This document shows, piece by piece, positions 42,365 to 50,629 of a DNA stretch of 64,000 nt. The notes below the pieces were generated by a model. That model saw only the letters and a program-made list of their open reading frames with translations, made no database searches and was not told the DNA's origin. Position numbers and translations under genes: made by a program. Source of the stretch: Olsenella sp. An188 (GTDB taxonomy: Bacteria > Actinomycetota > Coriobacteriia > Coriobacteriales > Atopobiaceae). Positions within the stretch are counted from its first letter, which is position 1; the number at the start of each line of letters is the position of its first letter. Location of the stretch: contig NZ_NFKF01000001.1 in assembly GCF_002160255.1 (NCBI RefSeq), positions 372,001 to 436,000 of the forward strand. Reading direction: 5' to 3'.

Positions 42365-43300
42365 TCAGTCCCGCTCGGCCGCCTCCACGAGCTCCTGGAG
42401 CCTGAGCACGCGGTGGTACATGGCCGACTTGGACGCGGGCGGGTCGAGCTCGGCGCCGAGCGCCGCGAGGCTGAGCTCGGGGTGGGCCCGGCGCGCGGCG
42501 CAAAAGGCGCGCAGCGCGGGCGGCAGCGTGGCGAGCCCGACGCTCCTCTCGGCGCGCTCTATGAGGTCGAGCTGCGAGGCGGCCGCCCCCGTGGAGCGGG
42601 CCTGGTTGGCCATCTCGGCGTTGACGCGGCGGTTGACGTCGTTTTTCACCGACTTCTTCGCGCGTGCCACCTCCACGACGCGCGCCATGCGCCGCGCGCC
42701 CATCGCGCGCAGCAGCGCGATCACGTCGTCGAAGCTCTTGAGGTAGATGGCGTAGGCGCCGCGCCGGCGGTTGAGGCGCGCCGAGACGCCGAAGGAGTCC
42801 ACGAGGGCGACGAGCCCGCGTGCGAAGTCCTCCCCCGTCACGGCGATCTCAAGGTGGAAGTCCCCGCGGGGGTCGGCGATGAAGCCGCCTGCCATGAATG
42901 CCCCGCGCACGAACGCCTCTCGCGCGGGGCGCGTGCCGAGAAGGGCCTGGGGCACGCCCGTCGCCAGGCCGCGCCCCGGGACCAGGATCCCCAGGCGCAC
43001 CAGGTCGGCCGCGAGCCCCTCCTGCTCGGGCATCTCTATGAGGTAGTTGCGGGTCTTGTGCAGGACCGAGCGGCGCACCGTGAGCGAGGTGTCCAGGTCG
43101 AATATCTTGTGCGTGAGCTTGATGACGGTGCGGGCCACGGCGCCCGTCTCCGTCGCAATGCGGATGGAGTAGCGGCCCGACCCCCGAAACGAGAGCGTCC
43201 CGCACACGCGGATGAGCGCCGAGAGCTGGGCCAGCTCGGCGGCCGCCACGGGCGCCTCGACGCGCGAGAGCTCGTCTTTGACCTCGGCGGTGAACGACAT
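42365..43300 (-). CDS. whiA: WhiA, sporulation/cell-division regulator
   Basis: 311 residues. N-terminal degenerate LAGLIDADG-like region (SFTAEVKDELSRVE and FVRGAFMAGGFIADP) and C-terminal helix-turn-helix (ELSLAALGAELDPPASKSAMYHR). WhiA is found across Gram-positive bacteria; it controls septation genes in Streptomyces and affects division and chromosome segregation in Bacillus. The gene begins one base after rapZ. A yvcK gene, normally between them, is missing. Confidence 0.96.
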   Translation of the reverse strand: MSFTAEVKDELSRVEAPVAAAELAQLSALIRVCGTLSFRGSGRYSIRIATETGAVARTVIKLTHKIFDLDTSLTVRRSVLHKTRNYLIEMPEQEGLAADLVRLGILVPGRGLATGVPQALLGTRPAREAFVRGAFMAGGFIADPRGDFHLEIAVTGEDFARGLVALVDSFGVSARLNRRRGAYAIYLKSFDDVIALLRAMGARRMARVVEVARAKKSVKNDVNRRVNAEMANQARSTGAAASQLDLIERAERSVGLATLPPALRAFCAARRAHPELSLAALGAELDPPASKSAMYHRVLRLQELVEAAERD

Positions 43301-43301
43301 G

Positions 43302-44228
43302 CTAGCTCGTCCTCACGTTGGCGAGCGCGAGGTCGCGGTGCGAGAGGACCACGTGGTACCCGGACCGCTCGAGGTAGGCGGCCGTGGCGTTGGCGATGGC
43401 GACGCTGCGGTGCTGGCCGCCCGTGCACCCCACCGCGATGGACAGGCTCGTCTTGCCCTCGGCCACGTAGCCCGGCATCGTCACGTCGAGCAGGCGGTAC
43501 CACGCGTCGAGGAACTTCTCGGTGGTCGGGTTCTGCAGCACGAAGTCGGCCACCAGGCGGTCGTTGCCGGTGAGGGGGCGCATCTCGGGGTCGTAGAAGG
43601 GGTTGGGCAGGAAGCGCACGTCGACCATGAGGTCGGCCTCGACGGGCATGCCGTGCTTGAAGCCGAACGAGAAGACGCTCACCTCCATGAGCTGCTGGTC
43701 GGTGAGCTCGGAGAAGGCGCGGGTGAGACGGCTCCTGAGCGCGCTCGTGCGCAGGCGGCTCGTGTCGATGACGAGGTCCGCCGACTCGCGGACGCTGCCG
43801 AGCTGGGCGCGCTCGCGGGCGATGGCGCTCGAGACCGCCTCCCCGGGCGCGGCGAGCGGGTGGCGCCGGCGGTTCTCGTCGTAGCGACGGATGAGGACGT
43901 CGTCGGAGGTGTCGAGGAACACCACCTTGGCCGAGATCTCGTGCTCGCGCAGCTGGCGCACGGAGTCGGAGAGCTCGTCGAAGAGCCCCTGGGAGCGCAG
44001 GTCGCAGGTGACGGCGAGGTGACGCCCCACGCCCGAGTTGATCCCCACGAGCTCGGCGAGCTGAAGCAGCAGCCGCGGGGGCAGGTTGTCGATCGCGAAG
44101 TAGCCCATGTCCTCGAAGACGTGCAGGGCCTGGGTGCGGCCCGACCCGCTCATCCCCGTGATGACCACGACGTCGGGCACGCGCGCCGCGCTCTCCGCCG
44201 CACGCATCTGCTGGTTGGCGTCTGCCAT
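43302..44228 (-). CDS. rapZ: RapZ/YvcJ-family nucleotide-binding protein
   Basis: 308 residues. N-terminal P-loop VVITGMSGSGRTQAL, where Arg replaces the usual Lys of Walker A, and C-terminal domain with FGFKHGMPVEADLMVDVRFLPNP and SIAVGCTGGQHRSV, both family hallmarks. E. coli RapZ guides a small RNA to RNase E; Gram-positive YvcJ hydrolyses GTP and affects competence gene expression. The usual partner yvcK is not next to it here. Confidence 0.95.
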   Translation of the reverse strand: MADANQQMRAAESAARVPDVVVITGMSGSGRTQALHVFEDMGYFAIDNLPPRLLLQLAELVGINSGVGRHLAVTCDLRSQGLFDELSDSVRQLREHEISAKVVFLDTSDDVLIRRYDENRRRHPLAAPGEAVSSAIARERAQLGSVRESADLVIDTSRLRTSALRSRLTRAFSELTDQQLMEVSVFSFGFKHGMPVEADLMVDVRFLPNPFYDPEMRPLTGNDRLVADFVLQNPTTEKFLDAWYRLLDVTMPGYVAEGKTSLSIAVGCTGGQHRSVAIANATAAYLERSGYHVVLSHRDLALANVRTS

Positions 44229-44252
44229 GGCTCCCCCTTTCGCGACTGGTCT

Positions 44253-44699
44253 TCAGTCTAGCGCACGGGAGGGCCCGGCGGGCGAGAAGGGCGCCGGTCC
44301 CACGAGGGGTGCCTCCTCGCGCCCGTCGACGAGCCGGCGGAACTCCTCGGGCGTGGCCGCGGCGCGCAGGCTCGCGCAGAAGTCCGCGTCGAGCAGCAGC
44401 GTGGAGAGGCGCGAGAGCACCTCGAGGTGGGTGTCGGCCTCGCCCTCCGGCGCCGCGATGAGGAAGAGCAGCGTGGCCGGCTCGTCGTCGGCCGAGTCGT
44501 AGTCGACGCCCGCGGGCACCGTCATGGCCTCGAGCCCCGGCGCGAAGACGGCCGCGGTCTTGGCGTGCGGGATGGCGATGCCGTCACCCAGGTCGGTGGA
44601 GAACTGCGCCTCGCGCTCGCGCACCGCCGCGGCGTACCCCGCGCGGTCGACGACGTTGCCTGTTTTTTCGCAAGGTGGTACCGACACCCCGTCCCCCAA
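44253..44699 (-). pseudogene. Truncated fructose-type PTS EIIA domain
   Basis: The open frame of up to 148 residues contains the EIIA-Fru active site GDGIAIPHAKTAAV (His about residue 45) and the rest of the domain (ATLLFLIAAPEGEADTHLEVLSRLSTLL). The usual first 20-25 residues of the fold are replaced by sequence with no similarity, and the only start is TTG 44699 with no ribosome site. It lies next to fruK and a DeoR gene, the normal fructose operon order, but EIIB and EIIC are absent. Most likely the rest of fruA after a deletion. Confidence 0.6.
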
Positions 44700-44752
44700 C
44701 GGGGTGGCATTGCCAGATTTGGATTGGTGCTTGACGGTCCCGGCCGCGCCGG

Positions 44753-45652
44753 CTAGCCCGCGAGCAGGGCCTCCACCTCGGCACGGGTCGCCAGGTTCTC
44801 GGAGAACGCGCTCGCCGAGCCCGTTGCCAGGCCCATGCGGAAGGCCGCCTCGTAGCTTCCGGTCTCGGCGAGGCCGGCCAGGAATCCCGCCACGGAGGAG
44901 TCGCCGGCGCCCACGGAGTTGACCACGGTTCCGCGCGCCGCGGGGCTCTCGAAGACCTCGCCCGTCTGCGCTACGAGCACGCCGCCCTCCCCCGCCATCG
45001 AGACGAGCACGTTTGCGGCACCCATCTCCTGAAGCCTGCGCGCGTACGGAACGACCTCGTCGCGGCGGCGCAGCGTGACCCCGAAGATGTCTCCGAGCTC
45101 GTGGTTGTTGGGCTTCACGAGGAAGGGGTGGTGCGGCAGGGCGCGCGTGAGGAGGTCGCGCTCGGCGTCAACCACCACGCGCACGCCGCGGCCGGCGACG
45201 CGCACCATGAGCCGCTCGTACATGTCGGAGGGCAGGCACGCCGGGACCGAGCCGGAGATCACGAGCGTGTCACCCTCCCCCAGGGCGTCCAGGCGCTCGA
45301 GAAGCGCCTCCACGTCCGCGGCCGTGATGTTCGGCCCCATGCCGTTGAGCTCGGTCTCCTCGGCGCTCTTGACCTTGACGTTGACGCGCGTCATCCCCTC
45401 GGCCACGCGGATAAAGTCGCAGTCCACGCCCGACTCGGCGCACAGGCGCTCGAGCTCCGCCCCGGTGAAGCCGGCGGTGAAGCCGAGCGCGCGGCTCGTG
45501 TGCCCGAGGTTGCCGAGCACGATGGAGACGTTCACGCCCTTGCCGCCCGGCAGGACCCTCTCGTAGGTGGTGCGGTTGATGGCGCCCAGGCGCATGTCGT
45601 CCACGCGGACGATGTAGTCGAGCGACGGGTTGAAGGTAACGGTGTAGATCAT
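44753..45652 (-). CDS. fruK: 1-phosphofructokinase
   Basis: 299 residues, PfkB family. TFNPSLDYIVRVDD at the N-terminus, GGKGVNVS substrate loop, LISGSVP-type motif (TLVISGSVPACL), and the anion hole and base in NSVGAGDSSVAGFLAG. It phosphorylates fructose-1-phosphate; tagatose-6-phosphate kinase is a related alternative. It overlaps the deoR gene by ATGA. Confidence 0.92.
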   Translation of the reverse strand: MIYTVTFNPSLDYIVRVDDMRLGAINRTTYERVLPGGKGVNVSIVLGNLGHTSRALGFTAGFTGAELERLCAESGVDCDFIRVAEGMTRVNVKVKSAEETELNGMGPNITAADVEALLERLDALGEGDTLVISGSVPACLPSDMYERLMVRVAGRGVRVVVDAERDLLTRALPHHPFLVKPNNHELGDIFGVTLRRRDEVVPYARRLQEMGAANVLVSMAGEGGVLVAQTGEVFESPAARGTVVNSVGAGDSSVAGFLAGLAETGSYEAAFRMGLATGSASAFSENLATRAEVEALLAG

Positions 45653-46398
45653 CGGGGCACCTCCACGACGTTTTCGAAGGCCTTGTATCTCTCGGGGACG
45701 TCCCCGCAGGTGACGATCGTCGCAGACGAGAAGGGCCCGAACCCCACGAGGCTCGTGCTGTCGAACTTGGAGGCGTCGGCGAGCACGTAGCGCCGGGTGG
45801 TGTGCTCCATGGAGAGCTGCTTGATCAGGGCCTCGTTGCTCTCCGGCGAGGTGAAGCCGCTCTCGGGGGTGATGCCGTTCACGCCCCAGAAGCCGATCGT
45901 GAAGTGGTAGCGCGAGAGCGTCGCGATGGTGTCGGGGCCGATGAGCGACTCGGTCGCGCTCTTGAGCTCCCCTCCCAGCACGCTCACGTGGAATCCCCTG
46001 CCCGCGAGCTTCATCGCGTGCGAGACCGAGTCGGTCACGTAGCGCGCCCGACGCTCGGTGAGGTGCGAGAGCAGCTCCTCGACCGTCGAGCCGGCATCGA
46101 GGTACACCAGGTCGTCCGGCCCCACGAGCGGAGCCACGTGGGCGCAGATGGCGCGCTTCTCCTCGGCGTGCAGGCCGTAGCGCTCGGAGAGCGTGAGGTC
46201 GCGCGTGAGGTGGGCGGCCTCGAGGGCCGTGGCCCCGCCATGCACCTTGACGAGGCGGTGGGCCTGGTCGAGCTTGTCGAGGTCGCGGCGGATGGTGGAC
46301 TCGGAGATGTCGAGCGCGGAGGCCAGCTCGGTGACGCTCGCGGTGCCGCGCCGCTCGACCATCTCGACGATGCGGCCCAGGCGCTCCTCGGCGATCAT
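45649..46398 (-). CDS. DeoR-family transcriptional regulator
   Basis: 249 residues. N-terminal winged helix with the DeoR signature SVTELASALDISESTIRRDL, then a sugar-phosphate sensor domain with LVYLDAGSTVEEL and FWGVNGITPESGFTSPE. By position (between an oxidoreductase and fruK) it probably senses a sugar phosphate such as fructose-1-phosphate and controls this operon. It starts one base after the upstream gene ends. Confidence 0.93.
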   Translation of the reverse strand: MIAEERLGRIVEMVERRGTASVTELASALDISESTIRRDLDKLDQAHRLVKVHGGATALEAAHLTRDLTLSERYGLHAEEKRAICAHVAPLVGPDDLVYLDAGSTVEELLSHLTERRARYVTDSVSHAMKLAGRGFHVSVLGGELKSATESLIGPDTIATLSRYHFTIGFWGVNGITPESGFTSPESNEALIKQLSMEHTTRRYVLADASKFDSTSLVGFGPFSSATIVTCGDVPERYKAFENVVEVPR

Positions 46399-46399
46399 G

Positions 46400-47485
46400 C
46401 TAGCGCTCCTCGGGGTAGACGACGCCCCACTCGGCGCGCAGGCGCGTCATGAGCTCCATGACGTCTGCCGCGTAGCCGAGAAGCGCGCGGCGGGACTCGT
46501 CGCCGGCCACGGCGGCCTCGAGGTCGGCCATCTCGTAGCACAGGGCGTAGGCCTCCTCGCCGGCCGTCACGGTCTCGCGGCGGCCGTCGGCGGTCCAGAC
46601 GATGGTGGCCGTGTCGGCGCGCGGGTACTCCGTGACCTCGACGTAGCACTTGTCGAAGGAGATGACGGCGCGCTTGGGCTGCTTGGAGTGCAGGGTGAGC
46701 GAGACCACGCCGAGCTGGCCCTGCTCGTTTCTGCAGACGATGCCGCCCGCCACGTCCACGCCCGTCTCGCAGAGGTTGCCGAGCGAGACCACCTCGTTGG
46801 GCTGGGAGGCCATGAACAGGCGCATCAGGCTGAGCGCGTAGACGCCGATGTCGAGCATGGCGCCGCCGGCCAGGTTGGGGTTGTAGAAGCGGTTGGTGAG
46901 GTCGCCGTACTCCTTGTAGGAGCCGAAGTTGAGCTGCGCCAGGTTCATGCGGCCGAACTCGCCGGCGTTGGCGCGGCGAAGCAGCTCCTGGTAGAGCGGC
47001 ATGTGCAGGATCGTCGTGGCGTCCATGAGCACCACGCCGTGGGCGTCGGCGATGGCGCGGGCCTCGTCGAGCTCGGCGGAGTTCAGCGTGATGGACTTCT
47101 CGCAGAGCACGTGCTTGCCGGCGGCCAGGGCGTCACGCAGGTAGCGGATGTGCGTGTTGTGCGGAGTGGTGATGTAGATGGCGTCGATCGAGGGGTCGGC
47201 GTAGAGCTCCTCGCAGGAGTCGTAGACGCGCTCGACGCCGTACTTCTCGGCAAAGGCGACGGCCTTGTCGCGCGTGCGGTTGACCACGCCGGCCAGGCGG
47301 CGGCCCGCGAGCGCGAGAGACGCGGCCATTTGGTTGGCGATGACGCCGCAGCCGATGACGGCCCAGTTGAGCTGCGGGGCGGTGAAGACGTCGTCGGGGA
47401 ACGGCTTGCCCTGGACGGAGGCGAAGGCCGCGGTGGCGGCGGCTGCCGCGTCGAGCGGGGCGGTGGTCTGGGTGGTGTCTGCCAT
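46400..47485 (-). CDS. Gfo/Idh/MocA-family oxidoreductase
   Basis: 361 residues from ATG 47485, preceded by CAGGAG; about 45 residues precede the Rossmann fold WAVIGCGVIANQMAASLALAG. The conserved AGKHVLCEKSITLN (EKP-type motif, here EKS) and a C-terminal substrate domain with GGAMLDIGVYAL follow. Members oxidise sugars or inositols with NAD(P). It heads the operon with deoR and fruK. Substrate unknown. Confidence 0.9.
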   Translation of the reverse strand: MADTTQTTAPLDAAAAATAAFASVQGKPFPDDVFTAPQLNWAVIGCGVIANQMAASLALAGRRLAGVVNRTRDKAVAFAEKYGVERVYDSCEELYADPSIDAIYITTPHNTHIRYLRDALAAGKHVLCEKSITLNSAELDEARAIADAHGVVLMDATTILHMPLYQELLRRANAGEFGRMNLAQLNFGSYKEYGDLTNRFYNPNLAGGAMLDIGVYALSLMRLFMASQPNEVVSLGNLCETGVDVAGGIVCRNEQGQLGVVSLTLHSKQPKRAVISFDKCYVEVTEYPRADTATIVWTADGRRETVTAGEEAYALCYEMADLEAAVAGDESRRALLGYAADVMELMTRLRAEWGVVYPEER

Positions 47486-47524
47486 GGGATGCTCCTGTTC
47501 TTCTCGTTCCGTGATTCTCATTTT

Positions 47525-47629
47525 TGCGCAAGTTCTTCCAAAAGTGCGCATGATTGTGCCGACGACCGGTAAGCGGTCTTGAATCTCCGCCTAACGTCAA
47601 TTTCACTCAATAGTACGCATTTATGCGCA
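47525..47629 (-). promoter_or_regulatory. Three TGCGCA palindromes upstream of the oxidoreductase operon
   Basis: TGCGCA occurs at 47525-47530, 47545-47550 (20 bp apart, two helical turns) and 47624-47629, all in the promoter region of the gene starting at 47485. They could be half-sites or operators for the DeoR protein. This is pattern-based only. Confidence 0.4.
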
Positions 47630-47663
47630 CACATACGAGCAAAACCGCGCAAAGCGTGAGCTC

Positions 47664-47776
47664 TGTAGGCGCAAAGCGACACTTTCTCCGCCCAAACTGT
47701 CGCTTAGCTCCTACACAACCCGGTTGTAGGCACTGAACGACAGTTTTTTCACCCAAACCGTCGCCTAGCGCCCACA
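47664..47776. repeat. Two tandem 52-bp REP-like hairpin units
   Basis: Units at 47664-47715 and 47725-47776 have equal length, no gaps and about 40 of 52 identical bases. Each begins TGTAGG and ends CCTACA or CCCACA, with an inner stem (AAGCGACA/TGTCGCTT in unit 1). The short linker is itself palindromic (CAACC-C-GGTTG). Substitutions partly preserve the pairing. Confidence 0.75.
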
Positions 47777-47799
47777 AACCAGGGCGCGCCGAGAAGAAC

Positions 47800-47833
47800 G
47801 CGGGGCCGCGGCCCAGACGGACCGCGGCCCCGC
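47800..47833 (-). terminator. Terminator after nanE
   Basis: Perfect 12-bp stem GCGGGGCCGCGG with its complement, 10-nt loop, then GTTCTTCTCGG on the minus strand. Confidence 0.75.
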
Positions 47834-47856
47834 GCGTTCGAAACTGCGGCGCTCCC

Positions 47857-48543
47857 CTACTTGATGGCGTCAACGAACCAGCTGGTGATCGACGTGGGGT
47901 GCGTGATGGCGGTACCGGACACCACGGCCCAGGCGCCCGCGTCCATGGCGGCGCGCGCGTCGGCCGGGGTGTGGACGTGGCCCTCGCAGATGATGGCGGC
48001 GTCCGGGAACTCGCTCACGGCCTGCGTGAGGATCGGGATGTCCGGGCCGTCGTCCATCGTGGTGTCGATGGCAGCCTTGTTGTGCGAGAGCGTGGTGGAG
48101 ACGAGGTCGCACCCGGCGGCCACGCCGCGGCGGATGTCCTCGATGGTCATGCAGTCGGCCATGATGAGCACGTCGGAGGCGGCGCGGATCGCCTCGACCG
48201 TCTCCTCGAAGGTGCGTCCGTCAGGGCGCGGGCGGTCGGTGGCGTCGAGGGCCACCACGTCGGCTCCGGCGTGCACGCACGCCATGGCGTGACGCAGCGT
48301 CGGGGTGATGTAGACGCCCTCGTGGCCCTCCTTCCACAGGCCGATGACGGGAATCTCCACGCGGCCCTTGATGGCGGCGATGTCAGAGAGTCCCTGGCAG
48401 CGGATGGCCGCGGCGCCGCCCAGCTCGCAGGCGCGCGCCATCTGCGCCATGGTCTCCGGGTGACGCAGGGGCTCGCCCGGGTAGGCCTGGACGCTCACGA
48501 TGAGCTTGCCGCGCAGGGACTCGACGAGCGGATGATGTGCCAT
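47857..48543 (-). CDS. nanE: N-acetylmannosamine-6-phosphate 2-epimerase
   Basis: 228 residues from ATG 48543 after GGAGGAAGC. TIM barrel with IRCQGLSDIAAIKG, IPVIGLWKEGHEGVYITP, DVVALDATDRPRP and STTLSHNKAAIDTT, all NanE features. It converts ManNAc-6-P to GlcNAc-6-P in sialic acid breakdown. Third gene of the nanA-ROK-nanE set. Confidence 0.95.
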   Translation of the reverse strand: MAHHPLVESLRGKLIVSVQAYPGEPLRHPETMAQMARACELGGAAAIRCQGLSDIAAIKGRVEIPVIGLWKEGHEGVYITPTLRHAMACVHAGADVVALDATDRPRPDGRTFEETVEAIRAASDVLIMADCMTIEDIRRGVAAGCDLVSTTLSHNKAAIDTTMDDGPDIPILTQAVSEFPDAAIICEGHVHTPADARAAMDAGAWAVVSGTAITHPTSITSWFVDAIK

Positions 48544-48588
48544 GCTTCCTCCTTTGGATGACTCAAGAGGGGGTCGTCCCCCTTCGAG

Positions 48589-49548
48589 TCAGTCGGTGAC
48601 CTCGGCGTAGCCGGAGCTGACGAAGTTCTCCGCCGCGCCGATGAGCGGGGCGTCGCCGCCGAGCTCGCCGCCCACGATAGGCGTGGTGGCAACGGGCGGC
48701 ATGGCCTGTCCCCTGAAGGCCTCGGACATGGCGTCGGACCAGGCGGGCCCGCACTGGGCCACCGACCCGGAGAGGATCACGCAGTCCGGGTCGAGCATGT
48801 TGCACATGCTGCCGAGGACCTCGCCGAGGGCGCGGCCCGCGCGGGCCTCCGCGGCGCAGGCGTTCTCGTCGCCCGCGGCGGCGCGGCGGTCGATCTCCGC
48901 GCCGTCCATCGGGGTTCCGTCGGGCAGCTCGGCGTCGCCGCCGAGGCGCACGTACTCCTCGATGATGCCGGGGCCGGCCGCGATGGGCTCGAGGTGGCCG
49001 GTGGCTCCGCAGCTGCACGGCACGCCCGCGGCGGCCGGGCAACAGACGTGGCCGATGTGGCCAGCCTCGTCGTGGGCGCCGAGCATGATCTTGCCCCACT
49101 CGACGAAGGCGCCGCCGATGCCGGTGCCCACGGCCACGACCAGGCAGCTCTTGGCGTCGCGCCCGCCGCCCCAGCGCGCCTCGCCGAGTGCGTGCGCGTG
49201 GACGTCGTTGAGGACGCGGCAGGGCAGCCCGGTGGCGGCGGTGACCTCGGTGCCGAGGCGCGTGCCACCCCAGCCGGGCATGAGCTCGTTGGCGAAGGTG
49301 ATGTCGCCGTTGCGCGGGTTTACCACGCCGGCTGAGGAGATGCCCACGCCCACGGGCGGCTCGTCGGCGCGCTCGATGGCGGCCTTGATCTGCGCGAGGA
49401 CCGTGGCGAGGACGTGCTCGCCGCCGGCCATGGCGTCGGTGGGAACCTTCTCCACCTTGGAGATGACGGGCTTCTCGCCGCCCAGGGCGACGAGGCCGCA
49501 GGCGATCTTGGTGCCGCCGATGTCGACGGCCACGATGGTCTGGCTCAT
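48589..49548 (-). CDS. nanK: ROK-family sugar kinase, probable N-acetylmannosamine kinase
   Basis: 319 residues. ATP site VAVDIGGTKIACGL, catalytic Asp in LNDVHAHALGEARWG, VVAVGTGIGGAFV, and the ROK zinc region GHIGHVCC...PCSCGATGHLE. The usual last zinc Cys of CxCGxxGC is His here. Its position between nanA and nanE makes ManNAc phosphorylation the likely reaction; glucokinase is the general alternative for this family. Confidence 0.87.
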   Translation of the reverse strand: MSQTIVAVDIGGTKIACGLVALGGEKPVISKVEKVPTDAMAGGEHVLATVLAQIKAAIERADEPPVGVGISSAGVVNPRNGDITFANELMPGWGGTRLGTEVTAATGLPCRVLNDVHAHALGEARWGGGRDAKSCLVVAVGTGIGGAFVEWGKIMLGAHDEAGHIGHVCCPAAAGVPCSCGATGHLEPIAAGPGIIEEYVRLGGDAELPDGTPMDGAEIDRRAAAGDENACAAEARAGRALGEVLGSMCNMLDPDCVILSGSVAQCGPAWSDAMSEAFRGQAMPPVATTPIVGGELGGDAPLIGAAENFVSSGYAEVTD

Positions 49549-49557
49549 GGCTCCCCC

Positions 49558-50481
49558 CTAGAGAAGGCCGGTCTCGGCGAGGACCTTGCGGATGGCCTCG
49601 ACGTTGTCGCCCTCGAGGGCCTTGACCGGGCGCGGCATGGTGTTGGAGTCAAAGACGCCGAGCAGCATGAGGGCGGTCTTGAAGGCGCCCACGCCCCCCG
49701 CGTAGCCCTGGACGCCGCTCGTCACGTCGAAGATGTGGGAGATGTCGTTGAGTCGGTCCTGCTCGGCCTTGACCGTCGCCCAGTCGCCCGCCTCGGCGGC
49801 CCTCCACATGCGCACGTAGCCCTCGGGCTCGACGTTGGCCAGGCCAGGGACGGAGCCGTCCGCGCCGGAGAGGTAGGCTCCGTCGACCACGATCTCGTGG
49901 CCGGTGAGCAGGCTCAGCGGGTGGCCGGCCTTCTCGTTTGCCTGGCAGAGATAGCGGAAGGAGATGTCGTCGCCGGAGGAGTCCTTGACGCCGGCGAGCA
50001 CGCCCTCGCTGCCGAGCTTCACGAGCAGCGGCCACGGCAGCTTGGTGTGCACGCACACCGGGATGTCGTAGGCGAAGATGGGCAGGTCGAGCTCGTCGTG
50101 CAGGATGCGGAAGTGCTCCTCGACCTCAGCCATGCCGCCGAGCGCGTAGAAGGGCGCGGTGGCGACGAGCGCGTCGGCGCCGAGCTCGGTGGCGACGCGG
50201 CCGTGCTCGAGCACGCGCTCGGTCTCGGTGTCGATGATGCCCACGAGGACGGGCACGCGGTGGTCGACGATGCGCACGGCCTCGGAGATGATCTGGCGGC
50301 GGCGCTCGTCGGTGGAGAAGACGACCTCGCCGGAGGAGCCGAGGAAGAACAGGCCGTCGACGCCGGCGTCGATCATGCGGTTGATGAGGCGCTCGAACGA
50401 GGGGACGTCGAGCTGGTGGTCGGGGGTGTCGGGGACGACGACGGGCGGAACGACGCCCCTGATCTTGAAGTTCTCTGCCAT
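49558..50481 (-). CDS. nanA: DapA/NanA-family aldolase, probable N-acetylneuraminate lyase
   Basis: 307 residues. TIM-barrel aldolase with FLGSSGEVVF (GxxGE motif), the Tyr in FAYDIPVCV and the Schiff-base Lys in LAGVKDSSGD. The family includes dihydrodipicolinate synthase, but the two downstream genes complete a sialic acid pathway, so cleavage of Neu5Ac to ManNAc and pyruvate is favoured. The 5' region has the ribosome site AAAGGATC and a small hairpin at 50499-50517. Confidence 0.85.
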   Translation of the reverse strand: MAENFKIRGVVPPVVVPDTPDHQLDVPSFERLINRMIDAGVDGLFFLGSSGEVVFSTDERRRQIISEAVRIVDHRVPVLVGIIDTETERVLEHGRVATELGADALVATAPFYALGGMAEVEEHFRILHDELDLPIFAYDIPVCVHTKLPWPLLVKLGSEGVLAGVKDSSGDDISFRYLCQANEKAGHPLSLLTGHEIVVDGAYLSGADGSVPGLANVEPEGYVRMWRAAEAGDWATVKAEQDRLNDISHIFDVTSGVQGYAGGVGAFKTALMLLGVFDSNTMPRPVKALEGDNVEAIRKVLAETGLL

Positions 50482-50587
50482 GCTGATCCTTTCTTCGGTG
50501 CGGTCGGGGGGACCGCAAACGGGATGGCACGCTCAGATGCTAGCGGCTGGCGGGCGAGAAGTGCCCGCCGCCCGCCGATTTCGCAAA

Positions 50588-50613
50588 GCGGGCGCGCCCG
50601 GAGGCGCGCCCGC
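50588..50613 (-). terminator. Terminator after the transporter operon
   Basis: 11-bp stem GCGGGCGCGCC with complement, loop of four, then TTTGCG on the minus strand, directly after the ATPase gene. Confidence 0.75.
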
Positions 50614-50629
50614 GGACGAACGGGTGGGC

